Source of the DNA: Planctomycetota bacterium
GTDB taxonomy: Bacteria; Planctomycetota; SZUA-567; H5-PLA8
Length of the DNA stretch: 64,000 bases
Assembly: GCA_015075375.1 (NCBI GenBank)
Contig: JABTUM010000001.1
Coordinates: forward strand, 1,979,201 to 2,043,200
Direction: 5' to 3'
Shown here: positions 52,338 through 62,611 of the stretch, in pieces
How the letters are laid out: the number at the start of each line of letters is the position of its first letter
Position numbering within the stretch: the first letter of the stretch is position 1
The notes under the pieces: model-generated
The model's input: the letters and a program-made list of their open reading frames with translations, nothing else
Database searches by the model: none
What the model was told of the DNA's origin: nothing
Translations under genes and position numbers: made by a program

Positions 52338-53089
52338 TGCCGCTTCGAATCGACCGAATGGGCTTGGAGTTGTACGTTTTCGGTTCCGACGGCGGAAACG
52401 CGGAGGCGTTGGACCGGCGAATCCTTCCGGAGCTTCGTGCGTACGGATACGAATGCATCGAGGGCTTCGCGAAGCCGGACGGCTTGGGCGAACTGGCCAA
52501 GCGGCACGGTCTGCGGCTGGCGGGCGTGCACGCCAGCACCTCGGCCCTGCAAGCGCCGGCCGACCTGACCCGGTTCGCGAAGACCAACGGCTCGCACGAT
52601 CTCTGCGTCTCGGGTCCGCTATCCTGGAACTCGCGCAGATTGAGCGACTATCTCGCCACCGCAAACGTATTGAACGAGACCGGCTCCAGGCTCAGCGCCG
52701 AAGGCTTGCGCGTGCACTACCATAACCACGAGTTCGAGTTCACTCCGCTGGACGGTTCGCGTACGGCTTTCGATGTGCTGATGGAGGCCACGGATTCGAA
52801 TGCCGTAAGCTTCTGCTTCGACGCAGGTTGGGCTTGGGCGGCGGGCGCCGACGTACCGGCGCTGCTTGCGCGATACGGCCCGCGGATCGGCTTCGTGCAT
52901 TTGCGCGACTTTGCGCGCGGACGCTCGGTCGCGCTGGGGGCCGGCGAGGTCAACCTGCACGCGCAACTCGATGCGATCGCGAACCTGCCGCACTTACGTG
53001 AACTGATTGTGGAGCACGATCCCACCACCTCCGATCCCTTAGGCGCGATGCGCGGAAGCCTCGAGTGGCTTCGCAATGCGTTATCCTAG
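52337..53089 (+). CDS. Sugar phosphate isomerase/epimerase family protein
   Basis: 250-residue TIM-barrel protein of the xylose-isomerase-like superfamily: metal and active-site elements HYHNHEFEF, FCFDAGWAWAAGAD, VHLRDFARG and LIVEHDPTTSDP. Its ATG shares a base with the stop of the amidohydrolase gene, so the pair is probably one functional unit, for example successive steps on an amino-sugar or acylated metabolite. The substrate is unknown. Convergent with the giant gene that follows (7 nt). Confidence 0.87.
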   Translation: MPLRIDRMGLELYVFGSDGGNAEALDRRILPELRAYGYECIEGFAKPDGLGELAKRHGLRLAGVHASTSALQAPADLTRFAKTNGSHDLCVSGPLSWNSRRLSDYLATANVLNETGSRLSAEGLRVHYHNHEFEFTPLDGSRTAFDVLMEATDSNAVSFCFDAGWAWAAGADVPALLARYGPRIGFVHLRDFARGRSVALGAGEVNLHAQLDAIANLPHLRELIVEHDPTTSDPLGAMRGSLEWLRNALS

Positions 53090-53096
53090 TGCGGAC

Positions 53097-56000
53097 TTAA
53101 GGTTGCGGTTCGGGTTCGGACGCCGGCGCCCAGATGACCGGGCCGCCGTGGTATTCCAGAAATACCTGCGCGCCGAAGTTCTGATCCTCGTGAACGTAAA
53201 CTTTCTGCATGAAGAGCGTCCGATCGTAAGCAAGAATGGCGTTGATCGGAGCGTTGAATTCCGGCGGCTTGAAACGATCGTCCGCATTTCCGTCGGCCTG
53301 CCGCAAGACCGCCGGACCGGCCGAAGTGGGAAACAGCAGTTGAGTGCGCGTCGCGATCGGTTGTCCGAGCAGCCGGCCCGGCAAGGGGGCCTTCCAGCGC
53401 ACCCCTCCGTCCGCATCCAACCACGCGGCTTCGCCTTGCTCGCTGGCGAAACAGATGCCTTGCGGAGTGACAACGGGTCCGATCGAGTGGTACCCACTTA
53501 GGTTACGCTTCCACAACTCGCGTCCGGTGTGGAGATCGAACGCGTGCGCGACACCCTTCTCGTCGCCAATATAGATACGATCCTGAAAGATTGCGGGCGT
53601 CGCCCGTGTATGCGGCGCAATGGGCGCGCGCCATGCGGCTTGGCCTTCTTCGGCGCGAACGGCGATCAACTCGCCTTTCCCGCTGGCGAAGACCACCAAT
53701 CCGCCGGCGACTGCCGGTCCGCCGCGAATTTTTCCGCCCGTCGGAAACTCCCAAAGTACGGTTCCCGAATGCACGTCCACTTTGTAAAGCGTTCCGTCAT
53801 CGGACCCGAAGTAGAGATCGTCCCCTACCGGCGCGGGCGAACTGTACACGCGCCCGCCGGTCTTGAAGCCCCACAGGTAGGTTCCGTTGTCGGCGACCGC
53901 GTGAAGTTTTCCGTCGGCCGAACCCACAAAGAGGCGCCGCGCATAGCGTGCGGGCGTGGAGGTGGGCGTGATGGAAGCCAGCCCCCAAGCAGGTCCATGG
54001 ACGAAGGCATCGCTCTTGCGCTTGTTTTTCTTTTCCTCGGCAGCGCTTTCCGCGCGCCGGTCGGCGATCGAGCGAATGGCGCCTCCGGCTTCACCGAAGG
54101 TGAATACTCGATCCACGTACGTCGCGCCGACCTGAAAGGCCGGCGTGGCGCCGATGCGGTTGGTATTCTGCTCGGCATACGCTCCCGTCACGTCCTCGGG
54201 AAACGAATCGGGCACCCTTCGTGGATTGGCCAGGAGCATGGGAAAAGCCAACGGATCCGTGGCTCCGGCGAGCGGCGCGTCTTCGCCGTCCAGCGGGCCG
54301 TAGAGTTCCACTTCAGTAAGGCTTTCATGGCGTCCTGGATGTTTGCCCGGAAGAATCTTGATCGCATCGGTGAGCATCGGCTTCGGCAGGCGCACCACCA
54401 CGAAGCGCCGGTTGTTGCCCTTCACCAGCGCGATCGTTTTGGGCACCGGAGGCTGCGCTTCCAAATCATTGGCAAGAATGCAAAGGTGCCGGTACGCGTT
54501 TTCGGGATTCGCGTTGTTCAGGTACAGGACGATATGCGATATGAATGCAGGCTTGGCGAGGACGGCGCTGAAGCCCATCGCGCGCGGCGGATAGGTCCAG
54601 ATCGGACCGATATCGTCGAGCCGTCCGTTGTGCAGGAAGGCCTGTTCTTCGACGAATTTCTGCGTGCCGGTCGTGGTCCCCGGAGCAAAGACCACCATGT
54701 GGTTGCGTGAAGCCAGACGCTTGGAAAGCTCGGGGGCGATACGGTTGTACTGCACCCGAATGTCCCTCACGTACGTGGGCTCCACCGCATGAAGCTCGGC
54801 ATCGGCCAGGAGATTCGAAGATGGAAAGCGAACCGCGCGCAGGCTGACCGCGTCGACCAGTACCTCGCCGCCTACGGCTTCCAGACCTATCGTCAAGCCT
54901 TTGGTCTCGGCATACGTCTTGACCGCCAAGCGGCCGAACAGCCATTCGCCGGTAACGCCACCGAAGCGCGAAACGGTAAATGTCTCCTTCTCACCTGACA
55001 GTGCGCCGCCGGCCACGAGCGCAGCTTGCGGCGAACTCAGCTTGTAACGAAACTCAAGCAGGTAAGTCGCCGAGGGAATCGCCTTCCGCGGCAGCTTCTG
55101 GGTAACCGGCGTTCCGGGGAGCAGCCGCAAGGCTCGCTTGCCGTCTAAACCGGGCTCTACAAAGGCCGGCGCACTACCCTCGGCCTGCCAGCCTCCGCTC
55201 CTTTCGAAACCCGGCTGATCGAGCTGCTCGACGCCCATTCGTAACAGGGCGTCGTAATCGCCGGGCCGGTCGACGCTGAGCGGAAAGAACTCCTCGGTGC
55301 TGTCGCGATCGCGGCGCAGAGCTTGCGCGACGAACTGCGCATAGGGCCGGTCGGGATACTCGACCAGATCGCGCAGTCGGACGCGCCAAACTTGCTTGCC
55401 CGCAGCGTCGAACTTAACGACATCCCCGTTGATGGCGCCGGCGAGAAGCCCTTCGGCCAATGGGAGCAGCCGCGCGCTGAACGGCATGCGCGCTTCCCAA
55501 GCCGGCTTTCCGGACTCGAGATCGAGCGCCATGACCGCGCCGTCTCGATCGCAGCGGTATACCCGGCCGGACTTGGCGTCCATGCGATCGAGGCTCGGCA
55601 TCCAGACGCGCGCATCGCGGTGGGTCCACATAGGTTGCCCGTTGGGCGCGCGTCGCATGACTTCGTACAGGCTGAACTCCATCGCGCTGCCGTCGGCAAG
55701 AGTCAGGCCAGGGCTGGGAGTAAGCGTGCCGAGCTTTCCGTCTAAAGGCCAAGGCGTCCACTGGCCGCCGGTGACGATGCGAGGCCATTCCTCGCCGGCG
55801 TTCCAAGCCAGCGAGAAGTGGCCGGATTCGATATTCTCCGCGCGTTCGTCGGCCAACTGCGCGATGCGTTCGCCCGTGCGCGCATTGAAAATTTCAGGCT
55901 CGAATCTCCATACCGTGTAAATGTAAACGCCCATCTTGGTGGTGCCGGCGTTGCGTGATTGTCCCAAGGCAATTTTTTCGCCGTCCGGCGAAACCACAAC

Positions 56001-59000
56001 ATTGCCCAGATGAAGCGTGCTGGGGAATTGCGCGGCTCCCCGTTGATCGGCTTCTTTCGGGTATGCCGCGATGGCGTCCGAGCGGTCTATGTACCATTGC
56101 CGTTCGCCCTCATAAGAAACCGCCAACAGTCCCGCGAGGCCCTTGATCAGAAGCTGGCGCACCTTCGGGTTGTCCAGGATGGTAAGGTGCGTGCTTACCG
56201 GTCCCTCCTCTTCGTGATAACGCGGCCACAAAGTGCCTGAAAACTTGCGGAACACGCGGCCGTCTTCGCCGTTGAGCAGAAAGACCAGGCCCGGGTTCGC
56301 GGTAGATGCAACCACTCGCTTGCCTTCGTCGTACCAGCGCGCGTAGTACACGTCGTGCTCCGGAAGAAAGGTTTTCCATAGCACCTCGCCCCCGCGAGAC
56401 AGACAGTACAGGTTGGTCGCATAGCCTTCCGTGCCCACCAGCACGCGTCCTGTGGCGGGGTCTTCGTCCAAGGAGCGTACAAAATGGATTAGGCCCAGGC
56501 GTTCCCGCAGACTGGACGGTTCACGGTCCGCTGATGCAACCTTCGTGCCGAGCGCCTTGGGGTCGGGCGTCGCTCCTGCGAAGGTTGGGCGCGACGGCCA
56601 TGTTTCGGCCAGCGGCGCGTTTTTCTCGAGCAGCGCCACCGCTCGCTCAAGCCCTTCGGCGTCGTTCGCAAGCAGTGCGAGCGTGTCATGTGCATTCGAG
56701 AATCCGCGGTGAACGCACGCGATCATGGCTCGTCCGCGGCCCGGGAAATGCGTGCTGATGGGATGCGCCAACGCGCCGCGTTCCACCAAGCTTCGCACCA
56801 GGGGGCTGGCGTACGCGTTGCCCAGCACCACCACCGGCGTATCCACCATGCGTATCGGGTACACCAGCGAACCGCGCCACATCCGCAAGGGATCCACGAG
56901 GTCCGAGGTTGCCTGCGGAATCGTTTGCGGACCGCTGCCCAGGCCGCCTTCCGGCTCGATCCGCGCTTCTCGTCCGGAACGCTCGAACCAGGCTTTCAAG
57001 CGTTCGGCTTGCTGGCGTGTCCACGTCTGGTCTTCGGGCAGCGCGATCACCACCGGTGATTTGTCCGATAAGAAACGCTGCGCCAATTCCGCGTTCGTGA
57101 CCAACACCTCGTCGCTCACGACGGCGCTGGGAGGCAAGCGCTTATCCTGAACGTCGACGGTCGACTGCGCCTGCAAGCCACCGATCAATTCTCGAACTCG
57201 AATCGCGAGCTTCCCGCCCCCCGCGTTCACGGGCGCTCCGAACGCTCCTAGGTACTCGCCGATGCCGGCACGATAGAGGCGCTCCAATTCATGACCTGCG
57301 CCGTCGGAAATCACGATCTCGAAAGGAAACGCGGCATCAATCGGATTGCCTTGTGCATCCAGTACGGTCAGCCGATAGGTCAGGGTAGAGCCTCCGTCGA
57401 CCTGCGCCGACGCCTCCAAACGCAATTGCACGGGCTCGGCGGGAAGAAACGCGAAGATCTTCCCGGGGTATTCGCGCATGTCGGCTTGCAGGGTCATCCA
57501 ATCGCCGTCGGCTGGCACCTCGATGCGCTTGTTCTCGAGAACATCGAAACAAACGGGCGAGCGCTTCGGGATGCGCAGCTTCTCGATCGCCGGCGCCTGG
57601 TAGAACGTTTTGTGCAGGCCGGAGAATCCGGTGAAGCGGAAATTGGCGAGGATCAGGTACTCGCCTGCACCGCCGCGCAGCCAGTCGGGGCCGAAGAGCA
57701 TCTCGTGCTCGGCGGCAGGAGGAATGTGCTTGGCTAGGAACTCTTTCACCAGCTTGGTCGTCGCCTCTGACTGGTCCACGACCATCTCCGTCTCGAAATC
57801 GATGAACTTGGGAAACGCGCCTCCCATCTTGTCGTCGTACTCGTCGAGGTCCGAAGCAAGTCGAACGAGGCCTTCGAGCGGAAGCTTGCTGGTCTGTTCT
57901 ACCGCCAGCACCTTTCCCGCCGACTGGAGCCGGCGCAGGCTCTTTAGAATCGATTCGGGCACTTCATCTTCGAGCGTGTAGCCCGGAACAAAGATCACCT
58001 CGTACGCCATCCCTTCGTCAGCCAGTATCTGATGGTCGTACAGGTAGTCGGCGGGAAACCCTGCGCGCAGACACGCGACCCACAGGCCTTCGCACGTCGC
58101 GGCAAGCTTGGTGGATTTTTTGGGTCCGAGGTAATGCGCTTCGCGGCTGTAATACACGGCAACCTTTTTGTAGCCGCGCTTTAGCTTCAGAAAAAAATCG
58201 CCGTACGGCTCCAGTAAATGCTTGGCGATGTCCCGGTGCCCTTCTCGCGAATCGCCCTGATTCTGCGCGGAACCTCTGCCGCCTCGGGCGAAGCCCTGAT
58301 TAAAGAAGGTGATGCCTTCCACCTGTTGCGAAAGCGTCAAAAAGGTATTGCGCAGCTTGCAGGCGCCTAGATCGCCGGGAATGTGGTAGTCGGCGATCTG
58401 CGACCAGACTGGGATGTCGCCGCGAATGCGCATGACGTCCGCGCCCATAGGCCCCCAGACGGGACGGTCGCCCGCGCCGCCATCCTTGTAGCCCACGTTT
58501 ACGGCGATATCGAGCGGTTCGAATATTTTCGGCGCGCCGCCCAACATGCCGATGTTGTCCCCATTGCCTCCGAACATGCGGTGCTGGGTGAAGTTAAGCG
58601 CGCGGGGCATCACGGTCTTCGCGGCGCGCGCCATCTGCTCGGAAAGCATGCGCCATTCGTCGTCCTGAAACTGCGGCCAAAGCTTGTACTTCTCCAGATC
58701 CTTGGCGTTGCGCCGGCCGGGCAACCCACGGTACCAGCGCTCCAGCGCGCGCATGCTTTCGTCGCTGGCCATGCCTTCGTGTTTCTCGCGAAACTCCAAC
58801 TCCTCCAGTTTGAGCATGTACTCGGTGCTGGGCGTACCGGGGTTGGCGATGTCGTAGAGTTCGTCGTACAGGCACAATCCTTCGAAGGCCGGCGAATGGC
58901 GCATCGAAGCGGTTTCGAGCGCCGCGAACCTCACGCATCCGTCGCGCGCCTTTTGCCCGCGCGGCAGCAGGTCGTCAACATACGCGATCGTGTTGTGGTA

Positions 59001-61007
59001 CACGCGCAGGCCGCGCTTAGTGGCCGCATCCAAAAACGTGTCCCGGCCGCTGGGTTGGTAAAAAGACTCCCACGGTCCCAGACTGGGCACCTGCCGAGCC
59101 AGTTCTTCGATCAAGTTGGATTTGCGCCGATGGCGCTGGCTCATGTCGTACGTAAATGCGGTGAAGACGTTGCTGCCGGCGGAAACAAGATCGTCCGCCA
59201 GCGCTTCGGCCTCTTGCACCGGGTTGGTCTGCTGGATCAGTTGCGCGTATACGCTGCCCAGATCGCAATACTTTCCGTTTACATGCGCGGCGAAATGGCT
59301 GGCGGGCTCGCCCGATACCATCCGAATAGTCTGCGGAACCGTTTCCAACCCGCCCACTTTCGCTTCGATTCGGTAGACGCCCGGAGCCAGCGCCAGACTC
59401 TGCGTGCTCGTCACGTTCAGCAGAATCGTTTCCTGCTTTTCGATCTGCTTCGCCAGCGTCGAGGCATGCAGCACCAATCGGCGCGCTCCGGAATCCACCA
59501 GCGCTACTTCGACGGGCGTCGCCGCCGGAAGCGCCGGACCGTTTACCTTGATGCCCAGCGCCAGCCAAAACGCTTCGCCGCGGCGGAAGCCCGTGCGCCC
59601 GCGTTGAGTGAATACGCCTGCGGAATAAGGAAGCTCCCGAGCCATAGCCACATGCTGTTCCGTCATCAACGGCGCGGCGTCCTTACCCGGCGCAAACCCG
59701 ACTCGCAGCACGTAAATTCCGTTCGGCCCGTCGGGAAGCGCGAGCGCGTACACGCCGCCTTCCCGCGATTCGACCGGCACCGTTTGCCAGTCGTCTCCGT
59801 GCATCGGACGCAATTCGGCGATGGGCTTGGGGCCCTCGCCATCCTCAGGCGCATCTTTTGGCAATAGCATTCTCAGCCGCGTCAGCAGCTTGGTCTCAGG
59901 TTGCGCAAGCAGGATCTGCCATTCGGCCAGCAGTCCGCGTTGCTTCGCGCGGCCGGGCGTAGAGCGATCCACCTGCACCACCTTGTGCGGCCACTCTTTC
60001 ACATCGAATCCGAGGTCTGCGTTTGGGCCTTCAGGATTCACATGCAGCGTAAAGGGCCGGATATGGGGATATAGAAACCCGATCTGCTCCGATTCTCCGG
60101 GCCGTTCCTGAAAGCTGTTCACGCCATCGATCGCGGCTTTGCAGTCATCGTCCAGCGAGACACGAATCGACCAAGCCGTCAGGCGTAACGCAAATGCTTG
60201 CGCATCCAATCCTTCGGCTGGCTTTCCGCCCAACGTAAGGTCCGCAAGACCTGCAGGGGTTAGCTTGAAGCGGTAGCCCAACGGATAAACGGCATAGCCC
60301 GCACCGCTGGTATGGGCAGGCAACCACAAGGTCAGCTCGGAAAACGTACCGTGCTCCGGCAACACTTCGAATCCCGCCACTTTCATATCCGCGTTGCGCT
60401 TGCGTTCAGATTCCGCTTTCGCGCGCGCGGCAGGATCCTTCTGGGGCGGCACGGGCGCTTCGAGCGGATCGACGAGGGACGCATCGGCAATCGTGAGCCG
60501 CGGAAGGGTGACTATGCGGTCCCAATCCGGAGCGTCCGGATCGCCAGGATTGCCCCACCGTGCGTCGATGCGTAACGGATAAGCTTTCAGCAGAATCAAG
60601 CGGTCGCGGACGATCAGCTCCGTGCTATTGGATTTGATCGACCCGTCTTTCTCGACGGTGAACGACGCACCCCCGGGCTGGAATACATATTGGCCGGGCT
60701 TCAGATCCTTGCGCGCGCGCGGGCGGCGATCGTACAGCTTGCCGTCGATGCGTTTCTCGAACAGCGTCTCGCCATTCAAAGTGACATTCTTGGCCCAGCA
60801 GACGACGGCTTTGGCATCCACGTCCCCGCGATCGTTGATGCCGCGAACGCGCTGAACCACGGTCTGTTCGAGCGCATCGACGGTCTGCTCAACGCGGTCG
60901 TGCGGAACCATCCGGATTTCCACATCGAGTGCGTGCAGGCCGCTGCTCAGACACGCGAGCAGCAAAGCGGGTCCTAATGCACGCGGGACCGTCGTGACGT
61001 TCCGCAT
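53097..61007 (-). CDS. Giant secreted multidomain protein with PQQ-type propellers and discoidin-like domain
   Basis: 2636 residues, the largest gene here. Signal peptide (RALGPALLLACLSSGLHA). Beta-rich domains occupy about 30-600. A TIM-barrel-like region with helices and His/Asp/Glu clusters covers about 620-960 (THTMSQ-type context, GLRVYHNTIAYVDDLLP, GLCLYDELYD). A Rossmann/GATase1-like segment is near 985-1070 (YEVIFVPGYTLEDEVPESIL). One beta-propeller lies at about 1500-1900 and a discoidin (F5/8C)-like module near 2080-2250 (ISHIVLYLNN, SLTEVELYGP). A C-terminal PQQ propeller spans about 2330-2620 with LFVGSADGKLHAV, LYFGSDDGTLYKV and IYIGDEKGVAHAF blades. Perhaps a polysaccharide-acting surface enzyme. 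It is 22 nt after the DUF4159 gene. Confidence 0.75.
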   Translation of the reverse strand: MRNVTTVPRALGPALLLACLSSGLHALDVEIRMVPHDRVEQTVDALEQTVVQRVRGINDRGDVDAKAVVCWAKNVTLNGETLFEKRIDGKLYDRRPRARKDLKPGQYVFQPGGASFTVEKDGSIKSNSTELIVRDRLILLKAYPLRIDARWGNPGDPDAPDWDRIVTLPRLTIADASLVDPLEAPVPPQKDPAARAKAESERKRNADMKVAGFEVLPEHGTFSELTLWLPAHTSGAGYAVYPLGYRFKLTPAGLADLTLGGKPAEGLDAQAFALRLTAWSIRVSLDDDCKAAIDGVNSFQERPGESEQIGFLYPHIRPFTLHVNPEGPNADLGFDVKEWPHKVVQVDRSTPGRAKQRGLLAEWQILLAQPETKLLTRLRMLLPKDAPEDGEGPKPIAELRPMHGDDWQTVPVESREGGVYALALPDGPNGIYVLRVGFAPGKDAAPLMTEQHVAMARELPYSAGVFTQRGRTGFRRGEAFWLALGIKVNGPALPAATPVEVALVDSGARRLVLHASTLAKQIEKQETILLNVTSTQSLALAPGVYRIEAKVGGLETVPQTIRMVSGEPASHFAAHVNGKYCDLGSVYAQLIQQTNPVQEAEALADDLVSAGSNVFTAFTYDMSQRHRRKSNLIEELARQVPSLGPWESFYQPSGRDTFLDAATKRGLRVYHNTIAYVDDLLPRGQKARDGCVRFAALETASMRHSPAFEGLCLYDELYDIANPGTPSTEYMLKLEELEFREKHEGMASDESMRALERWYRGLPGRRNAKDLEKYKLWPQFQDDEWRMLSEQMARAAKTVMPRALNFTQHRMFGGNGDNIGMLGGAPKIFEPLDIAVNVGYKDGGAGDRPVWGPMGADVMRIRGDIPVWSQIADYHIPGDLGACKLRNTFLTLSQQVEGITFFNQGFARGGRGSAQNQGDSREGHRDIAKHLLEPYGDFFLKLKRGYKKVAVYYSREAHYLGPKKSTKLAATCEGLWVACLRAGFPADYLYDHQILADEGMAYEVIFVPGYTLEDEVPESILKSLRRLQSAGKVLAVEQTSKLPLEGLVRLASDLDEYDDKMGGAFPKFIDFETEMVVDQSEATTKLVKEFLAKHIPPAAEHEMLFGPDWLRGGAGEYLILANFRFTGFSGLHKTFYQAPAIEKLRIPKRSPVCFDVLENKRIEVPADGDWMTLQADMREYPGKIFAFLPAEPVQLRLEASAQVDGGSTLTYRLTVLDAQGNPIDAAFPFEIVISDGAGHELERLYRAGIGEYLGAFGAPVNAGGGKLAIRVRELIGGLQAQSTVDVQDKRLPPSAVVSDEVLVTNAELAQRFLSDKSPVVIALPEDQTWTRQQAERLKAWFERSGREARIEPEGGLGSGPQTIPQATSDLVDPLRMWRGSLVYPIRMVDTPVVVLGNAYASPLVRSLVERGALAHPISTHFPGRGRAMIACVHRGFSNAHDTLALLANDAEGLERAVALLEKNAPLAETWPSRPTFAGATPDPKALGTKVASADREPSSLRERLGLIHFVRSLDEDPATGRVLVGTEGYATNLYCLSRGGEVLWKTFLPEHDVYYARWYDEGKRVVASTANPGLVFLLNGEDGRVFRKFSGTLWPRYHEEEGPVSTHLTILDNPKVRQLLIKGLAGLLAVSYEGERQWYIDRSDAIAAYPKEADQRGAAQFPSTLHLGNVVVSPDGEKIALGQSRNAGTTKMGVYIYTVWRFEPEIFNARTGERIAQLADERAENIESGHFSLAWNAGEEWPRIVTGGQWTPWPLDGKLGTLTPSPGLTLADGSAMEFSLYEVMRRAPNGQPMWTHRDARVWMPSLDRMDAKSGRVYRCDRDGAVMALDLESGKPAWEARMPFSARLLPLAEGLLAGAINGDVVKFDAAGKQVWRVRLRDLVEYPDRPYAQFVAQALRRDRDSTEEFFPLSVDRPGDYDALLRMGVEQLDQPGFERSGGWQAEGSAPAFVEPGLDGKRALRLLPGTPVTQKLPRKAIPSATYLLEFRYKLSSPQAALVAGGALSGEKETFTVSRFGGVTGEWLFGRLAVKTYAETKGLTIGLEAVGGEVLVDAVSLRAVRFPSSNLLADAELHAVEPTYVRDIRVQYNRIAPELSKRLASRNHMVVFAPGTTTGTQKFVEEQAFLHNGRLDDIGPIWTYPPRAMGFSAVLAKPAFISHIVLYLNNANPENAYRHLCILANDLEAQPPVPKTIALVKGNNRRFVVVRLPKPMLTDAIKILPGKHPGRHESLTEVELYGPLDGEDAPLAGATDPLAFPMLLANPRRVPDSFPEDVTGAYAEQNTNRIGATPAFQVGATYVDRVFTFGEAGGAIRSIADRRAESAAEEKKNKRKSDAFVHGPAWGLASITPTSTPARYARRLFVGSADGKLHAVADNGTYLWGFKTGGRVYSSPAPVGDDLYFGSDDGTLYKVDVHSGTVLWEFPTGGKIRGGPAVAGGLVVFASGKGELIAVRAEEGQAAWRAPIAPHTRATPAIFQDRIYIGDEKGVAHAFDLHTGRELWKRNLSGYHSIGPVVTPQGICFASEQGEAAWLDADGGVRWKAPLPGRLLGQPIATRTQLLFPTSAGPAVLRQADGNADDRFKPPEFNAPINAILAYDRTLFMQKVYVHEDQNFGAQVFLEYHGGPVIWAPASEPEPQP

Positions 61008-61029
61008 TCCTTACGCTCCAACGGATCGA

Positions 61030-61845
61030 CTAATGCGTGTAAACGAAGAGCAACCAGTTGGCGGTTAGCTGGTAGGAATTTTCGCGCGCGCGGTTGTCGC
61101 CGCCGTGCCCGATGCCTTCACCAATGGGATTCGAAGCCGTCGGCGGCGTCGAAACTTCCCAAGCGCATCCGTCGTCGTTGGGCGAAAAGAAAACCGCCGG
61201 GCGTCCGTCCAGATCGAAGTATTGCCAATAGCTTCCGGTCAGCGGCCGGGAACCGGGCGTAATGTTCTGATACGTCATCTTGAACACATCGGCCACTTTG
61301 GGATCGCTGTCGAGCACCACGGCGGAATCAGCACCCGGAATCAGCTTCGAGACTTCGGGGCGCACGCAGGTCGCGAAAGGACTCCCGCGGTTGTAGCAAT
61401 CGTCGAGCAGTAAGGTGCCCCCGCGCTTGAGAAAGCGCGCCATGTTCTCCGCTTCCTTGTCGTTGAAGTTCCAGGCCACATGCGCGGTCAAATACACCAG
61501 CGTGTGCTTGAATAGCTCGTCGCTGCTTACGTCGAGCCCCTTCGGTTCGACATGCACCGGCAACTGCGTGCGCTTGTTGAACTGGTACAGCAAATAAGGG
61601 ATGGCGGTCGGGTCCGTATCCCAGTCCACGTTCTTGCGCGCGGGGCGAATGATGCGCATGCAAATCTTATTGCGCCGGTCGGGCTGTTCTTCGGCGTTCT
61701 TCTGCCGAGCGTCCTGGGCAGAAATCTCGGTGCTGTTTCGTTTTCCCGCTCGCTCCGCCCAACTCAGAGCGCGGACTTGGGGCGACAGCCCCCCTAAGCC
61801 CACCACCAGGGCCACCCATGCTAGGGCTAAGCCTTTACGCTGCAT
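61030..61845 (-). CDS. Exported DUF4159 family protein
   Basis: 271 residues from ATG 61843-61845 (GGAG eight nt upstream) with a signal peptide (LALAWVALVVGLGGLSPQVRA). Landmarks of DUF4159: YLLYQFNKRTQLPV, LFKHTLVYLTAHVAWNFNDKEAENMARFLKRGGTLLLDDC and AVFFSPNDDGCAWE, ending ENSYQLTANWLLFVYTH. The domain has a flavodoxin/ThuA-like (GATase1) look. In many bacteria DUF4159 genes sit with MoxR/DUF58/BatA-like or large envelope proteins, and here with the giant propeller protein. Function unknown. Confidence 0.85.
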   Translation of the reverse strand: MQRKGLALAWVALVVGLGGLSPQVRALSWAERAGKRNSTEISAQDARQKNAEEQPDRRNKICMRIIRPARKNVDWDTDPTAIPYLLYQFNKRTQLPVHVEPKGLDVSSDELFKHTLVYLTAHVAWNFNDKEAENMARFLKRGGTLLLDDCYNRGSPFATCVRPEVSKLIPGADSAVVLDSDPKVADVFKMTYQNITPGSRPLTGSYWQYFDLDGRPAVFFSPNDDGCAWEVSTPPTASNPIGEGIGHGGDNRARENSYQLTANWLLFVYTH

Positions 61846-62029
61846 GACCTTGGCTCCTCGCACCCCAACCCATTCACTTTATTAAGTACACCAAATGAGT
61901 ACATTGTTTATCCAAATTTACACTAACTTTTTAATATGTAACCATTTGCATAAAATACTGCCAAACTAAGAAGAGTGTAGGGTAATGACCCACTCCTACC
62001 TTAAAGTTTAGATTCGTGACGCGCATTGG
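61846..62029. other. AT-rich intergenic region
   Basis: An island much more AT-rich than the rest of the window, with short A/T runs (TTTTTAATATG, TTTATTAAG) and two AGTACA hexamers 13 nt apart near 61885-61900. It probably contains the promoter of the DUF4159-giant operon on the minus strand, but I cannot pick a -35/-10 pair with confidence. Its left part contains a terminator-like hairpin for the upstream gene. Confidence 0.5.
61963..61995 (-). terminator. Intrinsic terminator after the EF-hand protein gene
   Basis: On the minus strand GAGT-GGGT, a CATT loop, ACCC-(3-nt bulge)-ACTC forms a stem of eight pairs followed by TTCTTAGTTT, a broken U-rich tail. It is 35 nt past the stop at 62030. 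Confidence 0.42.
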
Positions 62030-62611
62030 TTATGGGGCTCCACGCACCACCACTTCAAAAGCAAGCACTACCATTCCCGGGTGCCCGTCTTCGCCGTCTA
62101 CTTTGGGCTCTTCGAGCACACGCAGGTCGGCACCGGAATGAGGCTGGGAAGGTTGCCAGCGGTATACGCCCGGATAGCTGCGGGAAAAATGATCCAGCAA
62201 CCGGCCCTTATGGGTACCAGAAGCCAGCGGTCGGGTCTTGGCGCGGAAGCGGTAGAGTTGCCTGAATTCGGGCTTCAAGGCCACTTCGCCCACCGGCGCG
62301 AACTCCAACGCCGCTCCGGCCAGTTCGCCCTTAAGTTGCCCTGCCAACCGCTTGGCTTGGGCTTCGAACCATGCCTTCCGTTCATCAGGCTCGATCACAC
62401 CGTTCCCGCTTCGGTCCATCCCGTGAAGTTCCATCAGCGCCGCGCGCTCACTAAGTTGCATCTCGTAAGTCAGCTCAAGATTTCCATCGGCGATCCACAT
62501 GCGCACCGTACGTGTCACGTGATCGACCGGGGACTCGTGCGCCCAGGGGCTTAATGGCCAAGCCAGCACCAGAAGTACGCCCAATCCGAAGGCGATGCAG
62601 GCTCGTGTCAT
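62030..62611 (-). CDS. Exported single EF-hand protein
   Basis: 193 residues with a signal peptide (ACIAFGLGVLLVLAWPLSPWA). A canonical 12-residue EF-hand calcium loop is at 66-77 (D66, S68, N70, V72, E74, E77) following a helix (SERAALMELHG). The rest is beta-rich and unassigned. Its ATG overlaps the stop of the HEAT-repeat gene (ATGA), so the two are translationally coupled. Calcium binding is inferred from the loop alone. The nickel/cobalt transporter-associated proteins with similar N-termini are an alternative comparison, unproven. Confidence 0.7.
   Translation of the reverse strand: MTRACIAFGLGVLLVLAWPLSPWAHESPVDHVTRTVRMWIADGNLELTYEMQLSERAALMELHGMDRSGNGVIEPDERKAWFEAQAKRLAGQLKGELAGAALEFAPVGEVALKPEFRQLYRFRAKTRPLASGTHKGRLLDHFSRSYPGVYRWQPSQPHSGADLRVLEEPKVDGEDGHPGMVVLAFEVVVRGAP

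Noticed and set aside
58383..59867. 494-codon plus-strand frame opposite the giant gene
   Set aside because: Shadow of the giant secreted protein, with no SD or recognisable motif.
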